Below are positions 46,941-59,196 of a stretch of 64,000 nt of DNA, in pieces. Position 1 is the first letter of the stretch; each line of letters begins with the position of its first letter. This DNA is from Agarophyton chilense (taxonomy: Eukaryota > Rhodophyta > Florideophyceae > Gracilariales > Gracilariaceae), in contig JARGXX010000068.1 of NCBI GenBank assembly GCA_030374765.1, positions 3,286,001-3,350,000 of the forward strand, given 5' to 3'. The translations under genes and the position numbers were made by a program. Below the pieces are notes generated by a model. That model was not told the origin of the DNA and ran no database searches. It saw nothing but the letters and a program-made list of their open reading frames with translations.

Positions 46941-48698
46941 TTACGCCACTACTTTACCATCAAAGTGATTTCGGTGTTTCGCCACAATTTCTTGAAGCTT
47001 GGGGAAAAGCTGGCACTCCTCCCATATCCCGTTCAAATTCAATGGCAGACCTGTCCTAATCATTTCTTTTCGAGCGTATGTTAACCCATCAACATCTCTT
47101 TGACGATTGACAACACGAACAGCAAGCATTGCTAACCTCAAAAAGCACGCTTTTCCAGGATTCTTCAGTTTTCCTGATGCCCCCGAAGCCCCCTGTGCAA
47201 TCTTGTTCATCTTGTAGTTCTCCATCTCGTATTCCAAGCACTCTGGTTTTTCTGAATGACAAACGAATCGGCAGGCTGCCCAAGATGTGTGGCATTAGGA
47301 GGAAAATGTCTAATCCCAGTATGAATGTTTTCCAGCGCTTCCGCAAGAGGGATTGTGAGATTATGGCGACTGCAATTGTCTACAAACAAAGTTCTTTTTC
47401 GATTGTGCGGTATTCTCGAAATAAGTTTCTGTTCTCCCAACCACTGTGGCATTAGAACTTTGTCCATCCATCCCTTCGGTCCGCTCCGGTACGAAACACA
47501 AGGCAAGTCATCTGGGACACCCTTGATAGGATAACTGCGGTTTTTGTTATGGAATACCATGAACACTGGTTCTATCCTTGCGTTACGTCTTCCACTGATT
47601 CTGACCACCATTGTCATTCCCTCCCCATCAGACACGACATCGGAGTAATTTACCCCCTTTTCCCCACAAAAGCCTAGAGTTCTTCGGTTCTCCATGTTTA
47701 TCACGAAATGTGTTTCGTCTGCATTCTCCACATCGTCTTCATTTAGCTGTCCGCTGCAGAAAGCTCTGCAAAGATTTCCGAGATGAAAAGCATCTTCTTT
47801 ATGAATCATTTCTTCTTTCCGTGGTGATAAAAGATGCTTTCCTGTTTGGGCCCGGCTTACAATTTGATATTTGTCCGTGAAGTTTTGGATCCACCGTCGC
47901 GTAATATATTGTGACAGGGGCCTGTTATCAGAAAGGCTCGAGCAAAAACTTGTGGTAACTCTGATTTTCCGAAGTGGAAATCAACTGCAGTGCAAGGTTT
48001 TGTAGAGTCCTCCAGTTGAATTTGACACCCACCTTCCGATGGCGATCGAATTCTGCGAGCATGTCCAAATGTAGCGCATTGACCCACAATCTCGTTTTCC
48101 GTCCTCTCCCACACAATGCCTTGAGATTTACCCTTTTCAAACCTTGGTATGTTCCTCCAGTTATTGATTTAGTCACACCGGAAGATTGCATAGTCCCATC
48201 TTCGTTAGTGTACTGTGATCTTGAGCGCCAAAGGCGGCTGGCCTTTTGCAGATTGGCTTTCTGGGAGCTGCGAAACAAAAGCTCAAAACTTATCACTTCT
48301 TTTGATATAATGTGTCGTAAACCATTTATGATTGACTCGTTTACCATCCAGGCAACAACTTTGGCACGATCAGCGATGGTTAGCACATTATGGACTCTTC
48401 TATTCACGAATGTGCTGGCTTGTTCAACGGGTGAACTTTTAGGTTGGTTAGGGATGTTAACTGGTGTTTCAATTTGCGCGGAGAGTTGGTTTTGGTCGTC
48501 GTTGACTGCGTTTCGTCGCTGTACACTACGTTGAAATGCTGCGACGATTGGTGATCCACTCGTGGGCACTGACATTTGGGGAGAAAGAGATAAGTGTTGG
48601 GAGGGGTCGATGGGTATATCAGTCACAGGAGAATCAGAACTGGCAATCGTGTGCTTTATTGAACCGTTCGCATGAATTTCGCGCCTTTTTCTGAGCAC
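46941..48698 (-). pseudogene. DDE_1 (pogo/jerky-type) transposase, frameshifted
   Basis: The N-terminal frame (48698-47928) has a basic region and a helix-turn-helix part of CENP-B/Tc5 type (GRGRKTRLWVNALHLDMLAE). The DDE_1 core frame (47809-47207) has the first Asp in ENADETHFVINM, the second in TLFVDNCSRHN and the third in ATHLGQPADSF, where the spacing to PPNATHLGQP is typical. The C-terminal frame (47237-46941) is helical. At least three one-base shifts (near 47940, 47885 and 47240) break it, so the copy is dead unless spliced. It would cut and paste the surrounding element. Confidence 0.85.
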
Positions 48699-48822
48699 TT
48701 GAATTTCTTGTTGAACGTCTCATATGTGGCAACAACGGTTCAGCCCACATTAATTTCGCCACGACCAGGTTTGCTTGCACCTTTAATAACGTTGGCCACA
48801 ATAAATCTGTTACCACACTATT

Positions 48823-48854
48823 TGTGCACCCACATTCAATGCAGTTACTGGGTG
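48823..48854. repeat. DNA transposon right terminal inverted repeat
   Basis: On minus it reads CACCCAGTAACTG and AATGTGGGTGCACA. It is nearly the same as the left end. Confidence 0.85.
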
Positions 48855-48856
48855 TA

Positions 48857-49317
48857 CCTTCTGGTTGAGTAATTGTTAGTAGTTGTAATTGTAATTATAT
48901 TCATTTTAGTACAGTAGTGGAGTGGCCACCTGGCACTGTGGCCAGTGCTGGCCAGGTCTCTGACACTAGGTCAAAGACCGTGCCTTGCTGGCACCTCCCG
49001 GGTGATCTGGAGAGTGCAGCCTACTGCATGCAAGTAACTGCACCTCCCCCATCCTAATCTAATAAAGACAGGCACCACTTGGATCACGACTATACCTTCT
49101 GGTTCATTGTTTCTCAACTACCACACAGGCTTTCCCGCGCGTCGTCGCCTGCCATCGTTTCCCTACACGGTTTAGGCTAGTTGCCCCGCTGTATGCCCCT
49201 GCGGGTTTTCACGGTGCCCTGTTACCATCGAGGTTTATCACGTCTATCTTCTAAGGTTGAGCGTCACCACGCTCCCGAGACAAGACAGTAGCAGACCCCA
49301 GAAGTGATTGTACGACA
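48857..49317 (+). repeat. Element E 5' LTR, second segment
   Basis: It resumes with CCTTCTGGTTGAGT and ends GATTGTACGACA, matching 57326-57811. The 3' LTR has an extra short duplication of the TTGAGCGTCA stretch near 57727-57760. AT core: GTAATTGTAATTATATTC, as in the other LTRs. Confidence 0.9.
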
Positions 49318-49320
49318 TTT

Positions 49321-49338
49321 TGGTCTACCGACTTAGAA
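49321..49338 (+). promoter_or_regulatory. Element E primer-binding site
   Basis: TGGTCTACCGACTTAGAA, three bases after the LTR. One base differs from the consensus of the B, C and D sites. Confidence 0.82.
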
Positions 49339-49463
49339 GGTTTTTTAGGTTTGGTCGTACCTTCACGGTTCACACGAGATTCCGAGAAGGATTAGACGCT
49401 CGTACACCTATTTGGTTTCAGGAAATCCCGCAAAGCAATACAGGATACCACTATTGGTCACAA

Positions 49464-51633
49464 ATGGAACGCCCTAAAAGGAATACGCGTGTTGCGAGCG
49501 CCCCGCCAAACCATGAAGGTTCTAAAGGAGCCCCATCGGCTCAACCGATTCTGGAAAACCCCGAGGAGCTGGCTGCTCCGGCACCCTCGGGACAAAACCG
49601 TAAAGGTACATGGTCCGCCGCCTATGGAAACGGAACCTTAAAGGGAATTACCAATTGAGGTTGCAGCGGAGGAGCTATGGCTTCAGCTCGAAGAGCGAGC
49701 GAACGCGCTCGTCACCCTAGCGGTCGAGGATGCATTAACCTTAACGGAGAAGTCGGATACCCGGATGGTTCCGCCCTCAATGGACGTCGATGCATTCACC
49801 CGTATTGTGGTTGACCGAGCAGCTCAAGAGCTGTCAGAAAGGATACCTGAAATGGTGAAACAGTATATCTTTACAGATGCTAGGGAGCATGTTTACCGCG
49901 CTGTCCAGGACCTTCAGGTTTCCGAGGGATTCGCAAAATCCCGACCTACACAGGTGAACATCGCAAAGCGCATACCACAAGGGTTCGAAATTGGTCATTC
50001 CACCCGTTCCAAACACTTACCTACTGATAGTGAGTACCTACAAGGTCCAAGGCAGAGTCAAGAGGTCCCGGGGAAGGTAGATCCTCAAGATATTTATCTG
50101 CCACCAATTACTGGTTTCGTTCAAAAAGATACCGATGGAGGTGGTCCCAAGGACGATTCGTCTGACTCGTTGGATGAGCGACGAAGAAACCGAAAAGGGA
50201 AGAAGCGGAGGACGAAGAGGGGAAAGAATCGAGAGGATGATTCAGACCCCGACTCGTCAGACTCCAGTTCCGATACGAGTTCATCGTCGGATGATGACCG
50301 TAGAGGTAAGAAGAAGAAGAAACCGAACAGGTCGACGAAGAAGTCGTCGAAGAAGACCCGAAAGGGTAAAAAGCGATAAAATGAGTCGCCTGACTCTGAG
50401 TCGGACACCAAAATGGACTTGGAGGTGCACCAACCGTTGAACGATATGCTCACCAAAACGGTTGACTACAGGACTTATCGGTTGATCAACAAGTCTTCTG
50501 AATACACCCAAGGGGTCGCTCAGAAGAGTACTAAGCACCACAAGAGGCTCAGCTTCCAAATGAGTGACACAACCTTCACAGGTACGGATCCTATTGCAGT
50601 GATTGAGTTTCTATAGAAGTTCAAGATTGCATGTGACCAAAATGGTTTTTCCGAGGGCGCTGCTATGTGGCTATTTCAGTTTTACCTGAAAGGACAAGCA
50701 TACTATTTGCTGCAGGGTAGGCTCCGCGGCAATACCTTATCAATGGATGAGGATGGCACAGAGATGTTGGAGTCATACCCAGAGGTGGTAAATTTCCTTC
50801 TGGAAACAAACGCCACCCATTAGTTTATCCAAGAGGCTTACTCGAAAGTCCTCGTTTACCATCAAAGGTCTGGGCAAACCGAATCGGAGTTTTCGCTCGC
50901 GCTTTGGAATCTGGCAACCCGTTGTAGTAATGTGTTCACTACCTCGAGGTTAAAGACGCTATTTGCCGACAATGTCGACAAGGCGATCCGTTTCCAGGTA
51001 CGCAATTATCTGGCCAATAACCGAAAGGTAGACCACAATGGGCTGGCTCGATACTCCCAGGGCCTTGGAGATAGCGTTCGGCTGGGAAAGAGACCAGCCG
51101 TGCCTCCAACCTCGAAGGATTAATCGAAAAGGTCAGTCTTGGAAATGGAAGACACAACAACCTCAGAGGGTAGCTCGCACATCGAAGTACCTATAGGAAC
51201 CGCTATCCACTTGGTAGCGACCCACGGGCGGTTCTCGAACCCGTCGACAGTCGGAAATTGGTCGTCAACGCGTACACCAAACTCGGTACAATCGCTGCCA
51301 AGTTTGCCCACATCCTACGCCACTGCTCCTACCAACCAGGTTTCGAAGCCCCCCTCAATGGTAACGCGAGACCCTCAAACTGGAGTCCTCGTTTGCTGGG
51401 TTTGTCTCGCGACAGACCATTTGGCAAACAATTGCGCTAACTTACCTCCAGGGATGAGAGACCAGTTGATTCAGGCTCACATGCAGAATCACCAACGCTT
51501 CTATGGGTCTTCAACGCAAGCACCAAATGGGTTCCAACCCCGTACACCGGTACAGATCAATACCATCGAGGAAACACCAAACTTGGACTCAACCCCTCCC
51601 GTACAGGAGGAAAACACCGAATGGTTGGCGTAA
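49464..51633 (+). pseudogene. Element E gag (broken)
   Basis: It starts with ATG at 49464 (MERPKRNTRVASAP), 126 bases after the PBS. A frameshift near 49650-49760 leads to 49765, from which one frame runs to 51633 with stops at 50377, 50614 and 50821 and a TAA at 51121. An acidic Ser/Asp tract and a very basic tract (KKSSKKTRKGKKR) lie at 50150-50380. The capsid-like part has FTGTDPIAVIEFL as in D. The CCHC knuckle is CWVCLATDHLANNC near 51396-51437. The last 13 bases overlap the pol frame in the -1 phase, as expected for frameshift-fused Gag-Pol. Confidence 0.82.
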
Positions 51634-54600
51634 TGGCCGAACCCAACCTGCAATTGGAAGGCCAATCGATACCCAGAACCTTGAAGGTGGAAGAGAACAC
51701 GTCACAACCAGTTCCGGTTTGTCATATGAAGTACAACAACTATAACGTACGTGCTTCAATGTGTTTCTCCGAACGCCTTGCGGTTCCGGTCACCTGCGTG
51801 TTGGATACGGAAGCCGGCCCAAACGTCCTGAACTCTCGCTTCATACCTGAGGCAGTACTTCGGAACTTGAGCCGACCTCCCGACAACAACCCGCTGGTCG
51901 ATGCAAACGAGCGCCCATTAAACCTTCGAGGTATGCTCACCACTGTGGTGCAGCTTGGAAAACTCAAGGAAAGACTGAAATTCTTTCATGTCGACCCTTT
52001 ACCGACAGACTGCCTACTAGGTACGAACTTCATTGACAGACATGTCAAAGCAATCCTTCCTGGTTCCCATACCGTCGCCCTACGTCAGGGGGGACGAATT
52101 TCCATTGTAGATAATACTGAAACCAAACGGGGATGGTTCGTCAAACCGAAGAACACGATATCCACCGAAACGGTCTCCAACAAAGTGCGCATCACCAAAC
52201 AGGGTTTTATCCTGCCAATGCATCAAATATTGGTACCGATGTCGTGTGCGACCCCCGGGCTGGTCATACTACAAAACCATCTGAGGTTAGCACATCGACC
52301 CCTCACCTTGGTGGTCAACGGGATTGTCGACAACATCCCAAATCAACCCTTTAAGGTGTGTCTCAGCAACTTCAGCAGTCATGACGTGAAGTTGCCGAAA
52401 AATACCAATGTTGGCATAGCACTACCGGCACCACAAGGGGTCTTCAACGTAGCTCACACTGATCTCGGCGAGGTCGCCTTCGGTAAGAAAGGGGGTTGCG
52501 CAAACGCGTCCACAACCACAAAGGTATCAATAAATACCAACTTGGAAGCGAAGCTAATTGATATGGCATCGGTGGACAAAGAAGAGGAACCGGACCCTGA
52601 GAGGCAATGGCAGGATACAGTCCAGATCGGTGAAGAAAACGGCCACCTGCGGGGCCGTATTATCGACCTTCTGGAGGAGTTCGAAACCATGTGGTCAGGC
52701 CATCTGGGCCAAATTAAGACCACACAGCATCGCATCGAGCTCCTCCCTGACTCGAACCTGTTTTATCAGCAACCATACCGTGCAGGTCCGAAGGCGAGAG
52801 AGGTAGAACTCAAAGAAGTGGAGCGAATGCTCCAAGAAGGTGTAATTGAACCAGCCAACTCAGATTGGGCTAGTCCCGTGGTTCTGGTTCAGAAGAAAGT
52901 GGATAACCGTATTAGGTTTTTTGTGGACTACAGGAGGCTCAATAGCGTGACCATCAGGGATTCGTACCCGATAACTAGAATGGATGAGTGCATCGACTCC
53001 TTGGGAGATGCGCAGATATTTACCACGTTGGATGCCAATTGTGGTTATTGGCAGGTACCCGTAGATGAAGAAGATCGAGACAAAACGACCTTCACGTGCA
53101 ATGCAGGTTTTTTCGCTTCACACGGATGCCTTTCGGGTTGCGCAATGCTCCAGCCACCTTTGAAAGGGCGCTGGACATCATCCTTTCGAAGGTTAAATGG
53201 ACAACCGTCTTGGTATACATCGATGATGTAATCATCTATTCCAGATCGGTAGAAGAGCATTTTGCACACGTACGCACCGTACTTACCCTCCTAGCTGAGG
53301 CGGGGGTGACGCTAAAGCTACGCAAATGCGTCTTCTTTGCCAGAACGGTTGAATTTCTGGGCCACATCATAGGCTCTGGTACCCTAGGGGTTGCGCCAAG
53401 CAACATTAGAGCCGTACAGGAGGTCAAGGTGCCACGATCCCAGACAGACGTACGATCCTTTATAGGTTTATGTTACGTCTATCGTCGCTTCGTGAAGGTA
53501 CTCGCGAAAATAGCGGCTCCCCTCAACAAAAAGCTCCAGAAAAGTGAACCTGAACGGTTTGAGAATCTATCGAACGACGAAATAGATACCTTTGATGAAT
53601 TGAAACCAGGGCTGTTGTCGCCGCCAATCTTAGCGTTACCGAAAACAGGTCTACCATACACGCTGGATACAGATGCATCCCATGCCCAAATTGGTTGTTG
53701 TCTCATGCAGGAGCAGCACAACGGAGACAAATTACCTATAGGATACTGGAGCCGCGCTATGAATGAGGCGGAGCAGAACTACACGGTAACCGAGAAGGAA
53801 TGTCTAGCAGTAGTGTGGAGCATGTTGATGCTCCGTCCATACCTGTATGGTGATCGCTTTACGTTGAGCACGGACCACGACGCTTTAAGGTGGATCCTCG
53901 GACTGGCAGATGCCTCAGGTAGACTTGCCCGTTGGAGTTTGAGACTGTCGGAGTTTGAATACGACGTACAGTACCGTGCAGGTATCAAGCACAACATAGC
54001 TGACGCTATGTCACGCTTAAACACCTCAGGGTTAGAGACAGAACCGGTGGACGATGATATCCCTTGCTTTTTGGTGTCATCAAACCAAAATGGTACCAGC
54101 GAACACCTAGAAGGATGTTGGGACTTACATGAAGAAGGTGCTTTGCGGAACATCGACATGGCAACGCAGATACTGACCCTTGAGGAAACGAACGTCATGC
54201 CCGTAACCCGAGAGGAATTTCTACGAGAACAGGCCCAGGATGCGTACTGCACAACCCTGGCTGACCAAATTGGTTTCAAAGGATCACCGTTCGATGTGGA
54301 CCACAATGGGTACATCGTGAGAAGGTCAACCTTGGATGGTAGCCTTCAAAAGGTGGTTCCAAAGGCACTGCGCCCGAGAGTCTTGTATCTCGCGCACTAC
54401 ACGCGACTATCGGGACGCCCCGTTGCTACCAGGATGTATTACACCTTGAGGGAACAGTTCTATTGGCGTCATATGGCCCATGATGTCTATACCTTTGTAG
54501 GTCAATGCGAGTCTTATGTTCGTACCCGCGGTGGTATTCGAAAGCATCGAAAGTACCTCAAGCTGTTTCCAGCAACGGGTTCACTGGAGTTTGTGGCGAT

Positions 54601-55732
54601 AGACCTTCTAGGACCACTTCCCAAAACCAAAAATGGGTATCAGCACATTCTAGTGATCACCGATAAGTTCTCGAAGCTCACAAGAGCGATACCTTTAAAG
54701 GAGACGAATTCAACCACGCTGGCGATCGCGTTCCTCAACAATTGGGTCTACCCGTACGGTGCACCACTGTACCTACTTACCGATAATGGTTCAAACTTGG
54801 CGTCGAAGTTCTTCGAAGCAGTCTGTAACCTCTTGGGTATCAAGCACTATTTCACTACTGCCTACCACCCGCAGACGAACGGACAGGTCGAGCGCTTTAA
54901 CCACACTTTGGTATCAAGGTAACGACACTATACGGAAGAGCACCAAACTGGGTGGGATGAGCTGGTGCAACCGCTCACCTACTCCTATAACCTTCAGGTA
55001 CACCGGTCAACGCAGACCACTCCCTTTGATTTGGTTCTTGCGCGACACCCCCCAGGTATTGTAGTGCAGGGAGATCATACCACCAGCACTGCAGCTGGCG
55101 CACTGATCCCTTTCCAGGTCAAGCGGAATACCCTTGTGAGGTTGAGAAGGGCTCTCAAACACGCAGAGAGCCGCCTCACTGCAGCCCAGAAGCGGTACAA
55201 GGCCGACTACGACCGTAGGATAACCAAAGTGGTCTCTGTATTCTCAGGACAATATGTCTACATAGGCAACCCACCTTAAGGTAAAAGACCACGATCGGGT
55301 GATGAAGCAGACGATGAAGTTATTGACAGAGATATCAATTTGAAGCTTCTACCCAAATCAGTGTGACCTTATAAGGTATTCAACGCATCAGACCACACCG
55401 TTGCGGTTGAACAAGATGGAGTACCGAATACGATATCAATTGACCATATTACAGTAGCACCTGAAATGGTTCAACATCGCATTGAGGCAGGCACCTCAGA
55501 CCGAGAGCCCAGAGCTGTAGCTCTGCGCACTCGACCCTCGGAGGACCCCATCCCAATTGAGATGAACGATGACCGTCAACGTGATGATCCGGACTACAAC
55601 CCTCTAACCGGGACGGAAACTGAACCCCAAACGGTAACAGCGGGAGCTCCCGACCCGGCTCTCATGCACGAAGCTCCCAACTCGGAACATATGAACCCTC
55701 GAGGTAGCGTTCCCCCGAAAGATCAGGACTAA
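51621..55732 (+). pseudogene. Element E protease, RT, RNase H and integrase
   Basis: Protease: VTCVLDTEAGPNVL, where the Gly of D-T-G is Glu, which should abolish activity. RT: FFVDYRRLNSV, then one frame shift in a T-run at 53107-53112, PFGLRNAPATFER and catalytic YIDDVIIY. RNase H: LDTDASHAQIGCCLMQ, TEKECLAVVWSMLMLR, STDHDALRWIL. Integrase zinc region: HYTRLSGRP and CESYV, so the second His and last Cys are lost. The core has VAIDLLGPL, LLTDNGSNL and GQVERFN, so D,D,E is intact. TAA at 54920 interrupts the core; the barrel continues to 55279 and a hydrophilic tail to 55732. The RT is close to D's. Confidence 0.9.
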
Positions 55733-55737
55733 ACCTC

Positions 55738-55900
55738 AGAGGAATTTCCCGTTGACCGTTTGGTGTGCCACACGCGAACCTAGAATGGTCTGAAGTACAA
55801 CGTCAGGTGGTACGGCTGGGGCCCAGAAGGGGAAACCCTCGAACCCCCAGCCGCAATACCCCCACACTTCCGAATCAGGTATTGGCTCCGTCGCAAGGAG
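55738..55900 (+). pseudogene. Element E chromodomain (one stop)
   Basis: One frame reads EEFPVDRLVCHTRT, a TAG, NGLKYNVRWYGWGPEGETLE, then PPHFRIRYWLRRK. This is the chromodomain pattern with RWYGW and a diverged E-x-x-x-LE in place of EEDTWEP. Confidence 0.7.
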
Positions 55901-55929
55901 CCGATGCCTGCAGACGGATAACCTTAGAC

Positions 55930-57177
55930 CTTCGTGGTACTCAGGCCTAAGGAAGGGGGAGAAAAGACGTCGTTTTCCGGAGAAGATGGAGGCATATGCG
56001 TGTCAGATTACCTACAAGGGAGGAAACGAAAGAACAACCAAATGTAACAGTAGAGGAGACAAGAAGAGACAACAATTTACTTTAAAAAGGACCTGTCGGT
56101 TTAGGAGCAATGGAATCAAAAGGACCCGTGTTTTTGACCACCCACGGAGGAAAACCTGCAGAAATGCTAGGAGCCCTCGACCTTTAAGGTGCAACAGTTG
56201 CCAGCGTACGGTTGCGAGTGGTCCCAGACCTTTGAGGTATCGTGGAGCGGGACCAATCCGACCTTAAAGGCGTAACTGCAAGGATATCAATGCCCTCGGA
56301 ATCGCCGAATTCTTCAACCTTAATGGTAACCGGCATCTCACTTCTCTCGAGCGCTGGTACTGCTTGTGGGGATGACCCACCCCTTCGAAGTAGCGGTGAC
56401 GAATCCACGATGCAGTGCGAGGTGCATCGACGTGGCACCGAATGGGTTCGGACGCGTGCGTGGAGGCGGGGCGATCCTGTCATCGCCTTGAGGGTAAACC
56501 GGAATGCAAAACCAGAAAAACATCGCGCAATTACCAACGGGGCCGCTCAACACCAATAAGGTCTCACAACCGGAAGCTTCTACCACGGACCCAGGCCAAC
56601 ACCTCAATGATTGTATCGACGCAGGCTCAGGCCACCACCAGCGCTACGAGTCAATCCTTACAAGGTAGACGAAACCTGAAAGGTCGAGAAGCCATGAAAT
56701 CTTTAGGGAAAAGCCGGACAGCACGGTTACGGTCGCGACGCCGCCAATGAAGGGCAGCAATACCTGAAGGTTTGTCGAGCAGTGGGAACGACAAGGCGGG
56801 ACGGCGCGCGCAGGGACCTAGGAGGAATCTGAAGTTTGAGTAACCGGGAAGGGTGAGATACCAACTTGGTTAGACATGGGGCTATGCGGAAGCAGAATCG
56901 CAAGCAAGAAGGGCCACTACCGAAAAGGTGTCCGCGAGCGCGCTAGTTACACTGCATCGCCCTCATGACAGTCCCTACCTGAATGGTTGTCGCTCAATTC
57001 CTGCGCCGACGTCGTCGCGCGCACTCCCCAACCGATACTGGCGCCGAGTTCTGAACCTCAAGGGATCGCGCGTCGCGCACAGACATCACTTTGATGCCAG
57101 CACGGCTGTCGCTCGCTACAACTCTATGGTTTGATGGAACGAGACACGGGACGTGGCTCACGGGTAGGAAGGGGGTC
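55930..57177. other. Element E region between chromodomain and 3' LTR
   Basis: In A-D this position carries the antisense ORF. Here only short frames on both strands occur (for example minus 56537-56184 and 57218-56994), with no match to the APWF, LGYL or LRxxL motifs. A purine tract GGAAGGGGG (57167-57175) precedes the LTR. The ORF is either absent or decayed beyond recognition. Confidence 0.55.
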
Positions 57178-57811
57178 TGTCGTAAAGTGGCGAAAGGGCT
57201 GACCTTTGAGGTTGTCAATATACTAAACTGACCCTGTAGGTGATGGATGCGAGGGATTATCGGCCATGCAGCTCCGGGCGATCTACCATCTAGGTGTTGT
57301 CAGCCACGTGTAGTGTTGACATGTACCTTCTGGTTGAGTGATTGTTAGTAATTGTAATTGTAATTATATTCATTTTAGTACAGTAGTGGAGTAGCCACCT
57401 GGCACTGTAGCCAGTGCTGGCCAGATCTCTGACACTAGGTCAGAGACCGTGCCTTTCTGGCACCTGCCGGGTGATCTGGAGAGTGCAGTTCATTGCATAT
57501 GGAGAACTACACCTCCCTCATCCTAATCTGATAAAGACAGGCACCACTTGGGTCACGACTTTACCTTTTGGTTGATTGTTTCTCAACTACCACACAGGCT
57601 TTCCCGCGCGTCGACGCCTACCATCGTTCACCTACACGGTATAGGCTAGTTGCCCCGCCGTTTGCCCCTGCGGGTTTTCACGGTGCCCTGTTACCATCGA
57701 GGTTTACTACTTCTACCTTTTAAGGTTGAGCGTCAACACGCTCTCTATTTTTGAGCGTCACTACGCTCCCGAGACAAGACATTAGCATACCTCAGAGGTG
57801 ATTGTACGACA
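57178..57811 (+). repeat. Element E 3' LTR
   Basis: 634 bp, starting TGTCGTAAAGTGG and ending GTACGACA. It is uninterrupted, so it shows the pre-insertion state of the transposon target (CATGTACCTT at 57321-57330). Confidence 0.9.
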
Positions 57812-59196
57812 CAAAGTGTCGTGGGTATTATGAATCGAAATATAACTCTGTTGTTACAATCAATCTCAAATGATCAGATCGAGACTATAAGAACCGAGTA
57901 CTTTAATCTGCTCCATCTTTGTCGATTTGATGATCGACTACATGGAATTATCGATTCCTGCTCTGATTTGTATACATAATTTGCTGTAACGTAAGCGTGA
58001 TTCTTCCTTTTATTTACGCGAGTTCTGTGATTGTTTAGTCTGCTACTTTCCAAACACTTTCAAATTGGAATCAGACTTTTCTTTCATTTTCTAGGAGAAG
58101 GATAAATCTCGAACACTTTGACTGACTTTTTTTCTTGAAGTGATATTGCATTGCAAACAATGTGACCTTTTAAATACTTTAGCCGTCTAATTATTCAATA
58201 AACTCTGAGTTCCATCACTTCTCATTTGGAAATGACAAAAACTTTCACATTTTAGCTAAATATGGGACAGCGGAAAAGTTCCATCTTTTAAGTGGTCTGT
58301 GTTCGACTGATGGAAATTCGTATCATGTTTTTGGGTAGATGTCGCGATTGTAATGCAATGTATACGTTTTGTTGGTTCTTTAGGCTTTCTGTTTGCTTTG
58401 GGCTGTTGTATGTGTCGGGTTATGTCAGAATGTTTTTATAAGATTATTTTTATCCGTTTTTTAGAGTGAATTAGAGAGAAAAAAAAGACACAACGGCTTT
58501 AATGATGACTGGTACGATAGCTTTCTCTCGATTCATTTTTCGTACCTCTGGGACATTGGCTGCAAAAGACACTTTATTGAGACTGTTTCTATCTGGACTG
58601 ACGGCCTCTTCGAGATCGTGCTTCAGATTCCAGAACCTGTTCTAAATCTCTCAGCAATTGTTGACTGCAGGTTTAACTATTTTAGATGTACCCGAACTTT
58701 GCAGCCCCACATCCTGCGAGCAGTCTCTAATCGATTCGTATCATTTACGCTTTTTTAATTTTGAGTGCCCCCACCACGCGTATTTGCTAGCAAAAATTAC
58801 ATTTCTGTTCGTTCAATTGCCATCAAGATGATCGAGAAGTAGCAATCTACCCCGTAAGAAACTCTTTCGAAAGAGACAAGCGCCCGTTCCTTATTGGATT
58901 GCGTTTTCCTGATGGTTCCTCAATCTTGAAGAATATCAACCGGATTACTTCGTGGGTAGAAGTGGGCGCGCGAAAACTCTGAGCACAGTATGGCTTTGGC
59001 GCCAATTGCATTGCCGCCATTTTCACGTAGCTGTGTCCCAGAGCACATACAGAATTTCCAACTTCGCTTTCCTCGTTTCCGGACGGTATAAGGTCAACGC
59101 TGGATGGCATCGCACGTCTCCGGAAACTCATGGATCGCGAATGGTGGTATCTACTGACATTTTGCAACACAGCCTGCTTTCTTTGGAGTTTTATGG
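57812..59196. other. AT-rich intergenic interval, no recognisable gene
   Basis: The sequence is AT-rich with no coding-like frame until the end. A minus frame at 58847-59353 overlaps the start of the next gene and lacks any motif, so I treat it as a shadow. The right end should hold the promoter of the 59197 gene. Confidence 0.45.

Larger units (their letters stand above)
46766..48854 (-). mobile_element. pogo/Tigger-like DNA transposon inserted in element E 5' LTR
   Basis: This is a 2089-bp insertion flanked by TA on both sides (46764-46765, 48855-48856). The other LTR of E has one uninterrupted CATGTACCTT here, so the boundaries are exact. Terminal inverted repeats of about 30 bp start CACC(A/C)AGTAACTG and continue with AATGTGGGT. 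TA targeting and the DDE_1 transposase inside place it in the Tc1/mariner-pogo superfamily. Confidence 0.92.
46618..57811 (+). mobile_element. Element E: Ty3/gypsy chromovirus with a DNA transposon in its 5' LTR
   Basis: LTR ends TGTCGTA and TACGACA form a 7-bp inverted repeat. The order is 5' LTR (split), PBS, gag, pol, chromodomain, polypurine tract, 3' LTR. Without the inserted transposon E is about 9.1 kb. Pol is the best preserved of the five: two long frames cover protease to integrase. Flanks GTTTG and CAAAG do not form a direct 5-bp duplication. No antisense ORF of the A-D type was found. Confidence 0.9.

Noticed and set aside
49834-50559. Several minus frames of 60-110 codons in element E gag
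   Set aside because: They mirror the Ser/Asp and Lys/Arg tracts of gag on the other strand.
46613-57816. Target duplication for element E
   Set aside because: GTTTG and CAAAG are not direct repeats. They only extend the inverted LTR ends (TTTG/CAAA).
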